From: Neokomagataea tanensis
GTDB taxonomy: Bacteria > Pseudomonadota > Alphaproteobacteria > Acetobacterales > Acetobacteraceae
Length of the DNA stretch: 64,000 nt
NCBI RefSeq assembly: GCF_006542335.1
Contig: NZ_CP032485.1
Span: forward strand, 157,501-221,500
Reading direction: 5' to 3'
Below, one piece after another: positions 34,510-43,352 of the stretch. The notes beneath the pieces were generated by a model that saw nothing but the letters and a program-made list of their open reading frames with translations, did no database searches and was not told the DNA's origin. The first letter of the stretch is position 1, and every line of letters begins with the position of its first letter. Position numbers and translations under genes: made by a program.

Positions 34510-36981
34510 TCAGCGGCGCAGTATCGCGCCTGTCGCTTTTTCAACAGCAGCTGCGACGGCCTTGGACACGGCATCAATTTGCGTATCTGTAAGGCTCTCA
34601 GTCTGTGGCTGCAAAATGACCTCTACACCCAAAGAGCGATGACCGGCCGGCAAGGACGCTCCCTCAAATACGTCAAACAAACGAACATCTTGGATCAGTT
34701 TGCGCTCAGCGTTACGTGCAGCCCGCAAGACAGCCTGCGCTTCGACATCTGGCCCTGCCAAGAAGGCAAAATCACGGCGAACAGGCTGCAACGGCGACAA
34801 AGCCGGTGGGGATTTGCGCTTAGCCTTCGGCATGGGCACTTGGTCAACCAAAACCTCGAACGCCACAATGCTACCGCTAAGGCCCAGTGCTTTTACAACA
34901 ACGGGATGCAACTCACCAAAGCGCGCCAAAACAAGCTTGGGTCCTTGGCGCACCTGCCCAGAACGGCCCGGATGGTAGTATGATGGCGCATCCGCCGTAA
35001 CCGCGAGAGACGCATCCGGCATGCCCAGAGCTGCCAATGCAGCCACGGCATCTGCTTTCACATCCCAAACGCTTGGCTCTTGTGCCGCTTGCCCGGGAGC
35101 CCGTGCACTCACCCCGCCACGAATACCCGCAAGAACGGTCTGCTGGCCAGCAGCATCAAAAACCGGGCCGAGTTCAAACAGCGCACCGTCACCAGATACA
35201 GCCAACCCACGCGCAAGGTTACGCCCCAATGCACGCCCTAGGTTAATCAACGGAGTCGAGCGGAGCTGATCAAGGTCAGTCGCGATGGGATTAAGCAGAC
35301 GCAGGGCCTCTGGAGCCTCACCAAACAATACTGCATCTTCGTAAGCAACGAAGGAGAAACCAACCGTCTCCATCAGGCCCCTCGCAGCGCATATACGGCG
35401 TAAGAGTGCCTGACGCGCTTGCTGGGGCGAAACTGTTGGCGCTTGGACCATGCTTAATTGTGGCAACGCCTGTGGCTGGACGTTGTCCAAACCATACAAA
35501 CGCAAAACTTCCTCAACCAAGTCACATTCCGGCTCAATGCTTCGCACAGCATCAATCAAAACCGCCTTACGGGCTTCGTCCAGATCTTCCCTGAAAGCCA
35601 AGGTATCGCAAGGCATAGCTACGTCGTTGCGCCATGACGGAACTTGGAATGTCGCACAGTCGGCATCACGGTGCAGAAGTTCGAAACCGAGCCCCTCAAG
35701 CGACACAACCGCGTCATCTGCCGTGAGATTAACACCCCCAAGCGTTGCTAACCGTGCAAAACGCAAGGTCGCTTCGCGCTTCCAGTTCGGCTCGGCACCT
35801 GCCTCAACAACCGCTCCCGGCGTCCCGCCGCACAACTCAATGATGAGGCGCGTCGCTGCTTCGAGGCCCGGACGGACAAGGGCCTGATCGACACCACGCT
35901 CAAAACGCTGACGCGCATCTGTATGGATGCTCAATCGGCGCCCTGTAAGGGCTATACGGACAGGATCAAAAAGAGCCGACTCAACGAATACATCGACCGT
36001 ATTCTCATCAACACCACTTGCCTTACCGCCGATAAGCCCTGCCAAAGATTGGACCGCAGCACCATCCGCTATGACCATATCTTCGGTGCCAAGCACGTAG
36101 TCATTCTCATCAAGACCCGTGAAAGTCTCACCCGCAGCATGGGTGACGCTCAGCGTGTCACCTGTCAGCTTTGCCAGATCAAACACATGCAGAGGACGGC
36201 CGATGTCGTAAGCGAGGTAATTTGTAACGTCCACCAAGGCCGAAATGGGTTTTACACCCACGGCCTCAAGGCGTTTTTTCAACCATTCCGGGCTTGGGCC
36301 GTTTTTTACGCCACGAATCACACGTCCAGCGACTTGTGTGCAGGCAGCATGGTCAATTTTCCACTGCAATGGGGCATCTGCACCCGCTTCGACAGGGGCT
36401 TCATTCCACGCACGCAATGTGCCAAGCCCTGTCGCAGCCAGGTCACGTGCGATGCCGCGTATGCCGAGCGCGTCACCACGATTCGGGGTAATCGCAATTT
36501 CGATAACCGGATCATCCAACTCAGCGTAAGCTGCATAAGCTTGGCCGATAGGTGCTGTGTCGGCAAGTTCAGCGATTCCATCGCTTTCTTCGCCAATACC
36601 TAATTCGCGCAATGAACAGAGCATACCGCCGCTGTCCTGGCCGCGAATCTTGCCTTTCTTAATCGTGATATCCAGCCCGGGAATGTAGGTACCCGGCGGC
36701 GCAAAAATTACATGCAGCCCAGTACGCGCATTGGGAGCACCACACACGACCTGAACATCCTCGAAGCCCGCTCCGGCTTGCACGCGACAGACTTGCAAGC
36801 GGTCAGCATCAGGGTGGCGTGTTGCCTCCACAATCTTTGCTGTACGAAAACCACCCAAGCGCTGCGCTGGGTTGTCGAGGCTTTCAACCTCAAGGCCGAT
36901 TTCATTCAGGCGTTTGCAGACATCATCTGCTGACGCTGTAAAATCAAGATGCTCACGCAGCCAAGAAAGGGAAAACTTCAT
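34510..36981 (-). CDS. pheT: phenylalanyl-tRNA synthetase beta subunit
   Basis: 823 residues from the ATG at 36981 (MKFSLSWLREHLD), preceded by GGAGGGT; a GTG three codons earlier is less likely. PheT carries tRNA-binding, editing and B5 domains. EMAP-type N-domain 'TAKIVEATRHPDADRLQVCR', B3/4 editing region 'DVTNYLAYDIGRPLHVFDLA', and C-terminal ferredoxin-fold anticodon domain 'PVRRDFAFLAGPDVEAQAVL'. pheS ends one base before it, so the two are coupled. Confidence 0.97.
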   Translation of the reverse strand: MKFSLSWLREHLDFTASADDVCKRLNEIGLEVESLDNPAQRLGGFRTAKIVEATRHPDADRLQVCRVQAGAGFEDVQVVCGAPNARTGLHVIFAPPGTYIPGLDITIKKGKIRGQDSGGMLCSLRELGIGEESDGIAELADTAPIGQAYAAYAELDDPVIEIAITPNRGDALGIRGIARDLAATGLGTLRAWNEAPVEAGADAPLQWKIDHAACTQVAGRVIRGVKNGPSPEWLKKRLEAVGVKPISALVDVTNYLAYDIGRPLHVFDLAKLTGDTLSVTHAAGETFTGLDENDYVLGTEDMVIADGAAVQSLAGLIGGKASGVDENTVDVFVESALFDPVRIALTGRRLSIHTDARQRFERGVDQALVRPGLEAATRLIIELCGGTPGAVVEAGAEPNWKREATLRFARLATLGGVNLTADDAVVSLEGLGFELLHRDADCATFQVPSWRNDVAMPCDTLAFREDLDEARKAVLIDAVRSIEPECDLVEEVLRLYGLDNVQPQALPQLSMVQAPTVSPQQARQALLRRICAARGLMETVGFSFVAYEDAVLFGEAPEALRLLNPIATDLDQLRSTPLINLGRALGRNLARGLAVSGDGALFELGPVFDAAGQQTVLAGIRGGVSARAPGQAAQEPSVWDVKADAVAALAALGMPDASLAVTADAPSYYHPGRSGQVRQGPKLVLARFGELHPVVVKALGLSGSIVAFEVLVDQVPMPKAKRKSPPALSPLQPVRRDFAFLAGPDVEAQAVLRAARNAERKLIQDVRLFDVFEGASLPAGHRSLGVEVILQPQTESLTDTQIDAVSKAVAAAVEKATGAILRR

Positions 36982-36982
36982 C

Positions 36983-38053
36983 TCACACACCCTCCGTCAA
37001 ATTGGCCGGAGCAAAAGCTGAAAAACCATAATGACGCAGCCAACGCAGGTCACTTTCATAGAATGAGCGCAAATCGGGGATACCATTTTTCAGCATCGCA
37101 AGGCGCTCAATACCCATACCGAACGCGAAGCCCTGCCACTCCGCCGGGTCTAAGCCGCAATTGGCCAAGACACGAGGATGGACCATACCAGCGCCCAGCA
37201 CTTCCAACCAATCACTCCCGCCGCCAATTTCACCCGTCGCTTTAGACCACCCAATATCCACCTCCATGGATGGCTCGGTGAACGGGAAATAAGACGCACG
37301 GAATCGAACGGGCAGATTGGGCTTGTCGAAATACACCCGCAAAAACTCAATCAAACAGCCTTTTAAATGGCCGAGCGTGATATTGCGATCAATCACCAGA
37401 CCTTCGCATTGGTGGAACATCGGTGAATGCGTAGCGTCATGGTCCGCACGATAGGTCCGGCCGGGAGCAATGATGCGGATGGGAGGCTTGCTGCCCAACA
37501 TGGTGCGAATCTGCACACCCGATGTTTGGGTACGCAGAACACGCGGTTCCGCCGCCTCGCCCACTGCGGGAAGATAGAACGTATCATGTTCAGTACGCGC
37601 AGGGTGATGGTCCGGCGTGTTTAGGGCCGAGAAATTGTGCCATTGGCTTTCAATGTTGGGGCCTTCTGCCACCGAAAAACCCATTGCGCCAAAAATAGCC
37701 GTCATTTCCTCAACGGTGCGGCTAATGGGATGGATTCCTCCAAGCAACGTTTCCGGCGCCGGCATGGTCACATCGATCTTTTCAGAGGCAAGACGCGCGG
37801 CCAGGGCCTCAGCCTCCAGCGCTTGCCCCCGCGCTTCAATCGCAGCGCCTAGCTCATCACGTAGACGGTTAAGCGCTTGCCCACGAAGTTTGCGCTCTTC
37901 TGGGTCCAAACGCCCCAACTGCTTCAAAAGGCCGGTCAAAGCGCCTGACTTACCCAGCGTACCTACACGCACAGCATCCCACGCAGCACGATCCTGAGCG
38001 GCCTCCAGTGCTGCTAGAGTACCCTGCTTTAACGTCTCGAGATCGTCTGCCAT
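36983..38053 (-). CDS. pheS: phenylalanyl-tRNA synthetase alpha subunit
   Basis: 356 residues from the ATG at 38053. The catalytic class II core is seen in 'HPISRTVEEMTAIFGAMGF', 'GRTYRADHDATHSPMFHQCE' and 'GGSDWLEVLGAGMVHPRVL', 'AFGMGIERLAMLKNGIPDLR'. Forms the alpha2-beta2 enzyme with PheT. A six-codon frame (ATG at 38073) ends in TGA overlapping this ATG (TGATG), and an intrinsic terminator lies between rplT and this gene; both could adjust expression. Confidence 0.97.
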   Translation of the reverse strand: MADDLETLKQGTLAALEAAQDRAAWDAVRVGTLGKSGALTGLLKQLGRLDPEERKLRGQALNRLRDELGAAIEARGQALEAEALAARLASEKIDVTMPAPETLLGGIHPISRTVEEMTAIFGAMGFSVAEGPNIESQWHNFSALNTPDHHPARTEHDTFYLPAVGEAAEPRVLRTQTSGVQIRTMLGSKPPIRIIAPGRTYRADHDATHSPMFHQCEGLVIDRNITLGHLKGCLIEFLRVYFDKPNLPVRFRASYFPFTEPSMEVDIGWSKATGEIGGGSDWLEVLGAGMVHPRVLANCGLDPAEWQGFAFGMGIERLAMLKNGIPDLRSFYESDLRWLRHYGFSAFAPANLTEGV

Positions 38054-38113
38054 CACGCCACTGCCTCAAACATGATACCGGGTCACCTCACAAAATCTGA
38101 GCCGACCGCACAA

Positions 38114-38150
38114 ATAAAAAACGGGCTGCCCTGATAACAGGACAGCCCGC
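38114..38150 (-). terminator. intrinsic terminator between rplT and pheS
   Basis: On the minus strand CGGGCTGTCCTG-TTAT-CAGGGCAGCCCG is followed by TTTTTT. The stem is 12 pairs with one mismatch at most. It would end the rpmI-rplT transcript, or act as an attenuator if pheST depends on read-through. Confidence 0.88.
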
Positions 38151-38190
38151 CGGTCGCTACCCCCGAAAGGGGCAGTTATCCTTTAAAAGC

Positions 38191-38550
38191 TCAAGCAGCC
38201 AGAGCAGCCTGTGCCTTCTTTACGATTTCAGCGAAAGCTGCTGAGTCGTCATAAGCAATAGCAGCAAGAACCTTACGGTCGATCTCGATGCCAGCCTTAT
38301 CCAGACCGTTAATGAACTTGCTGTATGTCAGACCATGTTCACGAACAGCAGCGTTGATACGCTGGATCCAGAGCGCGCGGAAATCACGCTTCTTGTTGCG
38401 ACGGTCACGATACGCATAGCGCAGCGCTTTCTCGACGCGCTCAAGCGCAATCCGGTAGTTCGTGGAGGAACGGCCCCGGTAACCCTTTGCAAGGTCCAGA
38501 ACTTTCTTATGACGGGCGTGCGTCGTTACGCCCCGCTTAACACGTGCCAT
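38191..38550 (-). CDS. rplT: 50S ribosomal protein L20
   Basis: 119 residues. '[20 protein letters not shown]', '[19 protein letters not shown]' and '[20 protein letters not shown]' are the standard L20 blocks. It binds 23S rRNA early in 50S assembly. It follows rpmI by 13 bases; infC, which often precedes this pair, is not upstream here. Confidence 0.98.
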   Translation of the reverse strand: MARVKRGVTTHARHKKVLDLAKGYRGRSSTNYRIALERVEKALRYAYRDRRNKKRDFRALWIQRINAAVREHGLTYSKFINGLDKAGIEIDRKVLAAIAYDDSAAFAEIVKKAQAALAA

Positions 38551-38563
38551 TTACCTTATCTCC

Positions 38564-38767
38564 TCACGAAAGACCGTAGGGTGCCCACTGCTTCACAGTC
38601 TTTGCATCCATGTCTGTCATGGTCTGCGGACCGCGATTGGTGCGCTTCATTTTCTTCGGACGGTTGATAAGGCCGTGGCGCTTGTTGCCTGGGCCGCACA
38701 TTACCTTGCCGGTCGCGGTGATTTTGAACCGCTTCTTGACCGACGACTTGGTCTTCATCTTGGGCAT
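38564..38767 (-). CDS. rpmI: 50S ribosomal protein L35
   Basis: 67 residues from the ATG at 38767 ([20 protein letters not shown]), the family's fixed start; the frame runs open for 27 codons more. The basic body '[16 protein letters not shown]' is typical. GGGAGACCGAAATGCCC provides a good ribosome site. First gene of the rpmI-rplT unit, divergent from glucose dehydrogenase. Confidence 0.97.
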   Translation of the reverse strand: MPKMKTKSSVKKRFKITATGKVMCGPGNKRHGLINRPKKMKRTNRGPQTMTDMDAKTVKQWAPYGLS

Positions 38768-39113
38768 TTCGGTCTCCCTCGCCGTAAACGTTGGCCCCAA
38801 AAGCGGACACGACATCCACCCATGCTGGGGCACAGCACGGCCGGGCATGCCACAATATGGCCCGGTCGCGTGCGAGAAGCGGGGTCCTTAGCCCATTCCC
38901 TGCAATAAGACAAGAAAAATACGCACCGCGCTTAGCTAAAACCAGATTCACCTGCACGCGTGAGAAAATACGGGGAACGTTTTCTCATATCCATTTTAGA
39001 AACTTCACAACCTCGTGAACACTTAGCTTCAACGAGTGCTTGACCCTGACCGCAGATCATGTGCTTTCTCCACAATGTGAGTGCTGGACCCAAAACAGCT
39101 ACCTAGGAAAATC
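38768..39113. promoter_or_regulatory. divergent intergenic region between rpmI and gcd
   Basis: 346 bases without a credible gene; it must hold both promoters. One perfect inverted repeat stands out: TGAGAAAA (38961-38968) and TTTTCTCA (38980-38987) with an 11-base spacer, about 125 bases before the gcd start. It may be an operator or a hairpin. No riboswitch or terminator was found. AGGAAAATC supplies the gcd ribosome site. Confidence 0.5.
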
Positions 39114-41531
39114 ATGAGCACGACATCCAAACGAGGGCTTTGGGCCCTCATTACTGCGGCCGTGTTCGCGCTATTCGGCGCGATCTTGGTCATTGGGGGC
39201 GCGATTGACGCTGCCCATAACGGCCCGCTGTACTACCTCATATTTGGTCTCGCCCTTTTGGTGACGGCCGCATTAGCCTGGCGTAAAAATCAGGCAGCAT
39301 TGTGGGTCTATACCGTTGCCGTACTCGGCACATTGGTATGGGCTCTGTCTCTGGTAGGCCTTGACTTCTGGTCATTGATCCCTGCCCTAGACATTCTTCT
39401 TATCCTCGCTATCTGGCTGCTTTTGCCGTTCGTTTCGCGCCAAATTGGTGCGACCCGCGCATCAACGACTCCCCTCGCTGGCGCAACAGCACTAGCCATT
39501 GTCGCTCTTCTCGCATCTTTGTTCACTGACCCGCACGACGTCAGCGGCAACCTGCCAAAAGAAATCGCCAATGCTAGCCCGAGCGACCCAGAAGGCGTAC
39601 CCGACAGCGAGTGGCATGCTTACGGCCGCACGCAAGCCGGTGACCGCTGGTCTCCGCTGAAGCAGGTTAACTCTGAGAACGTCCACAACCTCAAGGTTGC
39701 ATGGCACATTCATACGAAAGACCTGATGACAGCAAACGACCCAGGCGAAACTGTTAACGAAGCGACACCGCTCGAATTCGATAACACGCTTTACCTGTGC
39801 TCGACTCACCAAAAGCTTTTCGCAATCGACGCTGCTACAGGTAACGTCAAATGGGTTTATGACCCGAAGCTGCAAATCAACCCTGGCTTCCAGCACATGG
39901 CTTGCCGCGGCGTCAGCTTCCACTCAACTCCAGAAAATGCAGTTGATTCTGACGGCAACCCTGCTCCAACAGATTGCGCTAAGCGTATCATCCTGCCCGT
40001 CAACGACGGCCGTCTGATCGAAATTGACGCGCAAACTGGTCAAAAGTGCTCAGGTTTTGCTGATAACGGCGAACTGGAACTGCGTACACCGAACCAGCCT
40101 TACACAACACCTGGCCAATACGAACCTACGTCTCCGCCAGTTGTGACGGATCGCGTGATTGTTGCTAACAGCGCTGTCACAGATAACGGCTCGGTCAAGC
40201 AAGCATCCGGTGCAACACAAGCATTCGACGTTTACACAGGTAAGCGCGTTTGGGTCTTCGACGCATCAAATGCGGACCCCAACAAAATGCCTGACCCGGA
40301 TCACCCAACGTTCCACCCGAATTCTCCGAATTCATGGAGCGTCTCGTCTTACGACAAGAACCTGAACCTGGTTTACATCCCAATGGGCGTCGGCACGCCT
40401 GACCAATGGGGTGGCGATCGTACGAAGGAATCTGAGCGTTATGCGCCAGGCGTTATCGCCCTGAACGCTGACACAGGTAAGCTCGCATGGTTCTATCAAA
40501 CTGTTCACCATGACCTGTGGGATATGGACCTTCCATCCCAGATGAGCCTTGTGGACATTACCCAAAAAGACGGCACAATCGTTCCTGCTCTTTATGCTCC
40601 AGCAAAGACAGGCGACATCTTTGTACTCGACCGCCGTACGGGTAAGGAAATCGTTCCTGCACCAGAAACGAAGGTTCCCGGCGGTGCAGCTGCTGGCGAT
40701 TACACAAGCCCAACCCAGCCGATTTCACAGCTGACACTGCGCCCTAAAAAGCCACTGTCTGATGCTGACATCTGGGGCGGCACAGTTTTCGACCAGATGT
40801 TCTGCAGCATCTACTTCCACTCACTGCGCTATGACGGCCAGTACACACCTCCCTCAACACAAGGCACGCTGGTATTCCCAGGCAACCTTGGCATGTTCGA
40901 GTGGGGCGGTCTGACTGTTGACCCGCAACGTCAAATTGCCTTTGCAAACCCAATCTCACTGCCGTTCGTGTCACGTCTCGTACCACGCGGCCCAAACAAC
41001 CCAACGTGGCCTGAAAAGGAAGAGCACGGTACGGGTGGTGAAACAGGCTTGCAGCACAACTACGGCATTCCTTTCGCTGTAGACCTGCATCCTTTCATGG
41101 ACCCAGTATTGCTGCCTCTCGGCATCAAGATGCCTTGCCGTACGCCACCTTGGGGTATGGTTGCTGGTATCGACCTGCGTACCAACAAGGTTGTTTACAT
41201 CCACCGCAACGGCACACTGCGTGACTCCATGTATGGCAGCTCCGTTCCTGTGCAATTGCCACCGATCAAGATCGGCGTACCTAGCCTTGGTGGACCGCTC
41301 TCAACCGCTGGTAACGTTGCGTTCCTGACAGGTTCAATGGACTACTACATCCGCGCCTATGACCTCACCAACGGTAAGGTTCTCTGGCAGGATCGTCTCC
41401 CAGCAGGCGGCCAGTCCACACCAATGACGTACGCCGTTAACGGCAAGCAGTACGTCGTCACATATGCAGGCGGGCACAACTCCTTCCCGACCCGCATGGG
41501 CGATGACATCATTGCCTATACTCTTCCTTAA
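39114..41531 (+). CDS. gcd: membrane-bound PQQ-dependent glucose dehydrogenase
   Basis: 805 residues from the ATG at 39114 after AGGAAAATC. The enzyme oxidises glucose to gluconolactone on the periplasmic side and reduces ubiquinone. Five N-terminal membrane helices cover residues about 8-140 ('GLWALITAAVFALFGAILVI', 'LYYLIFGLALLVTAALAW', 'LVGLDFWSLIPALDILLILA', 'ATALAIVALLASLF'). The eight-bladed PQQ propeller follows from about 160 ('WHAYGRTQAGDRWSPLKQVN', 'AATGNVKWVYDPKL', 'ACRGVSFH', 'VHHDLWDMDLPSQMSLVD', 'VLDRRTGKEIVP'). The length and layout match the acetic-acid-bacterial mGDH. A strong terminator follows. Confidence 0.97.
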   Translation: MSTTSKRGLWALITAAVFALFGAILVIGGAIDAAHNGPLYYLIFGLALLVTAALAWRKNQAALWVYTVAVLGTLVWALSLVGLDFWSLIPALDILLILAIWLLLPFVSRQIGATRASTTPLAGATALAIVALLASLFTDPHDVSGNLPKEIANASPSDPEGVPDSEWHAYGRTQAGDRWSPLKQVNSENVHNLKVAWHIHTKDLMTANDPGETVNEATPLEFDNTLYLCSTHQKLFAIDAATGNVKWVYDPKLQINPGFQHMACRGVSFHSTPENAVDSDGNPAPTDCAKRIILPVNDGRLIEIDAQTGQKCSGFADNGELELRTPNQPYTTPGQYEPTSPPVVTDRVIVANSAVTDNGSVKQASGATQAFDVYTGKRVWVFDASNADPNKMPDPDHPTFHPNSPNSWSVSSYDKNLNLVYIPMGVGTPDQWGGDRTKESERYAPGVIALNADTGKLAWFYQTVHHDLWDMDLPSQMSLVDITQKDGTIVPALYAPAKTGDIFVLDRRTGKEIVPAPETKVPGGAAAGDYTSPTQPISQLTLRPKKPLSDADIWGGTVFDQMFCSIYFHSLRYDGQYTPPSTQGTLVFPGNLGMFEWGGLTVDPQRQIAFANPISLPFVSRLVPRGPNNPTWPEKEEHGTGGETGLQHNYGIPFAVDLHPFMDPVLLPLGIKMPCRTPPWGMVAGIDLRTNKVVYIHRNGTLRDSMYGSSVPVQLPPIKIGVPSLGGPLSTAGNVAFLTGSMDYYIRAYDLTNGKVLWQDRLPAGGQSTPMTYAVNGKQYVVTYAGGHNSFPTRMGDDIIAYTLP

Positions 41532-41562
41532 TCCCGCGATTGAGGTCAGTATTTGCGGAAAA

Positions 41563-41586
41563 GGGCACCTTCGGGTGCCCTTTTTT
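41563..41586 (+). terminator. intrinsic terminator after gcd
   Basis: GGGCACC-TTCG-GGTGCCC followed by TTTTTT; a compact stem with a UUCG loop, 32 bases after the gcd stop. Confidence 0.95.
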
Positions 41587-41651
41587 GTTGACCAAGCAAT
41601 ACCTTCCCGCTTTGAATTGTAATGTTATGTATCTACTTAAAATGAGATTTT

Positions 41652-42311
41652 ATGCCTTATCAAAAATTTTGTCTGACCATCATAAGCCTATGCGCTGCGC
41701 TGACACCTTTGTGTGCGTTCGCTGACCGTACACAAGAAAATATTAGCCATTTCGAGACACATTTATACCAGCCACACTTTCCCGGATCTGAACTTGCTCT
41801 ACACCACTCAGGAAGCGCCGACATTACCTGCCACGTCACCGCATCAGGCCTTCCGATTTCCTGCCGGGTTGACAAGGCTACCTTCCCAAATTTCGGGCAG
41901 GCCGCCCTGTTCGCAGCAATTAACTCAATTATGCTACCGGATTTTGTCGATGGGGCACCCGTCGCGTCAGACGTGCACCAACACTACAACTTCAACCGTC
42001 AGTACCCTAATTCTCCAGAGCCCTTACTTGATCGCGCAGCATCGGGTAAAATTCCATATCCACCAGGTGCGCTCGATGCAAAGATAAGTGGAAAAATCAA
42101 AGTCCGCTGTAGAGTTGATATCATTGGGACTGCTCACGACTGCACAGCAGAAGGTGACTCTGAACTACTAAAAGAAACGGCTCTAGCCTACTACTCAACA
42201 GCTCGATACGTCCCTGCTTACAAAGACGGTATACCCGTAGAACAAGACTATAAAAGCAGCGTCAATTGGGAATTAGGAAGCGATACTGAAGATCCATTTA
42301 AAACACGTTAA
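41652..42311 (+). CDS. secreted TonB C-terminal-domain-like protein
   Basis: 219 residues. Residues 1-24 (MPYQKFCLTIISLCAALTPLCAFA) are a signal peptide. Two copies of a TonB_C-like fold seem present: about 30-110 (weak, with 'ADITCHVTASGLPISCRVDK') and about 125-210 ('AKISGKIKVRCRVDIIGTAH', then 'DCTAEGDSELLKETALAY', then 'YVPAYKDGIPVEQDYKSSV'). The G.I.VRC.VD..G pattern is shared by TonB energy-transducer C-termini, but there is no N-terminal membrane anchor or Pro-rich arm, so it is not a working TonB. Paired Cys in each copy may form disulfides. Function unknown. Confidence 0.7.
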   Translation: MPYQKFCLTIISLCAALTPLCAFADRTQENISHFETHLYQPHFPGSELALHHSGSADITCHVTASGLPISCRVDKATFPNFGQAALFAAINSIMLPDFVDGAPVASDVHQHYNFNRQYPNSPEPLLDRAASGKIPYPPGALDAKISGKIKVRCRVDIIGTAHDCTAEGDSELLKETALAYYSTARYVPAYKDGIPVEQDYKSSVNWELGSDTEDPFKTR

Positions 42312-42401
42312 TCTTGTATTTAAGGAAACAGCGGGCCATAGTCGTGAGCGAAACCGTAAAAGACTTCTTTTGCGGCACGTTTTTAGACTGGAGAAAACAT
42401 C

Positions 42402-42776
42402 ATGATCCGCAAATATACCATTGCAGCTCTCGCTCTCCTTGCTCTGGGCGGACAAGTGGCTCACGCCAAGCCATGCCGCGACAAAACTGGCAAATTCGCT
42501 AAATGCGAAACCGTAAAAAAGGTCCCATGCCGCGACCAGTCTGGTAAGTTTACAAAATGCACCAGCGATGCAGCTAAAGACGCAGCCAATAATGCAACTG
42601 ACTCTGCAAAATCGTCTGCTTCATCCGCAGCTGATTCGGCAAAATCCTCCGCCTCCTCACGTCTGGACTCAGCAAAATCATCAGCGTCTTCTCTGAAAGA
42701 TTCAGCGTCCAACATCAAAGCGCCGACAGTCTCAGCGCCAAAAGTTTCTGCGCCGAGCGTGAGCATCCCTCACTAA
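42402..42776 (+). CDS. small secreted protein with duplicated Cys motif and Ser/Ala repeats
   Basis: 124 residues. Residues 1-22 are a signal peptide ending AHA. Then two copies of PCRDxxGKFxKC (KPCRDKTGKFAKC and VPCRDQSGKFTKC) occur 17 residues apart. Residues about 55-105 are repeats close to DSAKSSASS, probably helical or unstructured, and the C-terminus has AP(T/K/S)VSAP repeats. I do not recognise the function; it is likely exported to the envelope. GGAGAAAACATC precedes the ATG. A bidirectional terminator follows. Confidence 0.72.
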   Translation: MIRKYTIAALALLALGGQVAHAKPCRDKTGKFAKCETVKKVPCRDQSGKFTKCTSDAAKDAANNATDSAKSSASSAADSAKSSASSRLDSAKSSASSLKDSASNIKAPTVSAPKVSAPSVSIPH

Positions 42777-42783
42777 TCCCAAA

Positions 42784-42815
42784 CAAAAAACCCCTGCTCA
42801 ATGGCAGGGGTTTTT
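42784..42815. terminator. bidirectional terminator between secreted protein and sufE
   Basis: CCCCTGC (42791-42797) and GCAGGGG (42804-42810), flanked by AAAAAA on the left and TTTTT on the right, between convergent genes. Confidence 0.9.
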
Positions 42816-42835
42816 GCTTACCAATTCGACCCAGA

Positions 42836-43285
42836 TCACTCCGTCTCTTGCGCCGCACGTTGACGAATGGCCTGCGCCATCGCCTCAACGCCATTCCCTC
42901 GATTGGTGGATAGGGCTTTGACCAAACCCAAATCGTGCAGAAAAGACGAATCCGTTCTTAAAATTTCTGCGCTCGGTCGCCCGGAATAGACACGCAACAA
43001 TAGCGCTACCAAACCTTGCACAATAGCCGCATCCGAGGCGCCAGCGAAGTATAGATTGCCTTGGTCTTTTTTTGCTTCCAGCCACACTTGGCTCTGACAC
43101 CCCGGCACGCGGTGGGTATCATCCTGCCAATCGGACGGAAAATCCGATAATTTCCGGCCCATTTCGATGATATATTGATAGCGCTCCATCCAATCATCGA
43201 ACATCTCAAGCTCGACACCAATCTCTTCAATGGCCTCTGCCGCGCTTGCCTCTTGGGGCTGGTAGAACACTTCGCTCACAAGCAT
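42836..43285 (-). CDS. sufE: SufE family Fe-S cluster assembly protein
   Basis: 149 residues. SufE takes persulfide sulfur from the SufS cysteine desulfurase. Cys63 in 'HRVPGCQSQVWLEAK' is the acceptor; 'WMERYQYIIEMGRKLSDFP' and 'GLVALLLRVYSGRPSAEIL' are conserved helices. AGAGGAT precedes the ATG. No other suf gene is in the window. Confidence 0.94.
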   Translation of the reverse strand: MLVSEVFYQPQEASAAEAIEEIGVELEMFDDWMERYQYIIEMGRKLSDFPSDWQDDTHRVPGCQSQVWLEAKKDQGNLYFAGASDAAIVQGLVALLLRVYSGRPSAEILRTDSSFLHDLGLVKALSTNRGNGVEAMAQAIRQRAAQETE

Positions 43286-43352
43286 ATCCTCTTTTTTCTA
43301 CAGCGCTGCCGCTCTAGATTTAGCCGCCAATAACAGCAACTATTTTTATTAG

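Noticed and set aside
42461..42766. 101-codon minus-strand frame opposite the secreted repeat protein
   Set aside because: Repeat composition makes the other strand open; no start signal and the plus-strand frame has a signal peptide and ribosome site.
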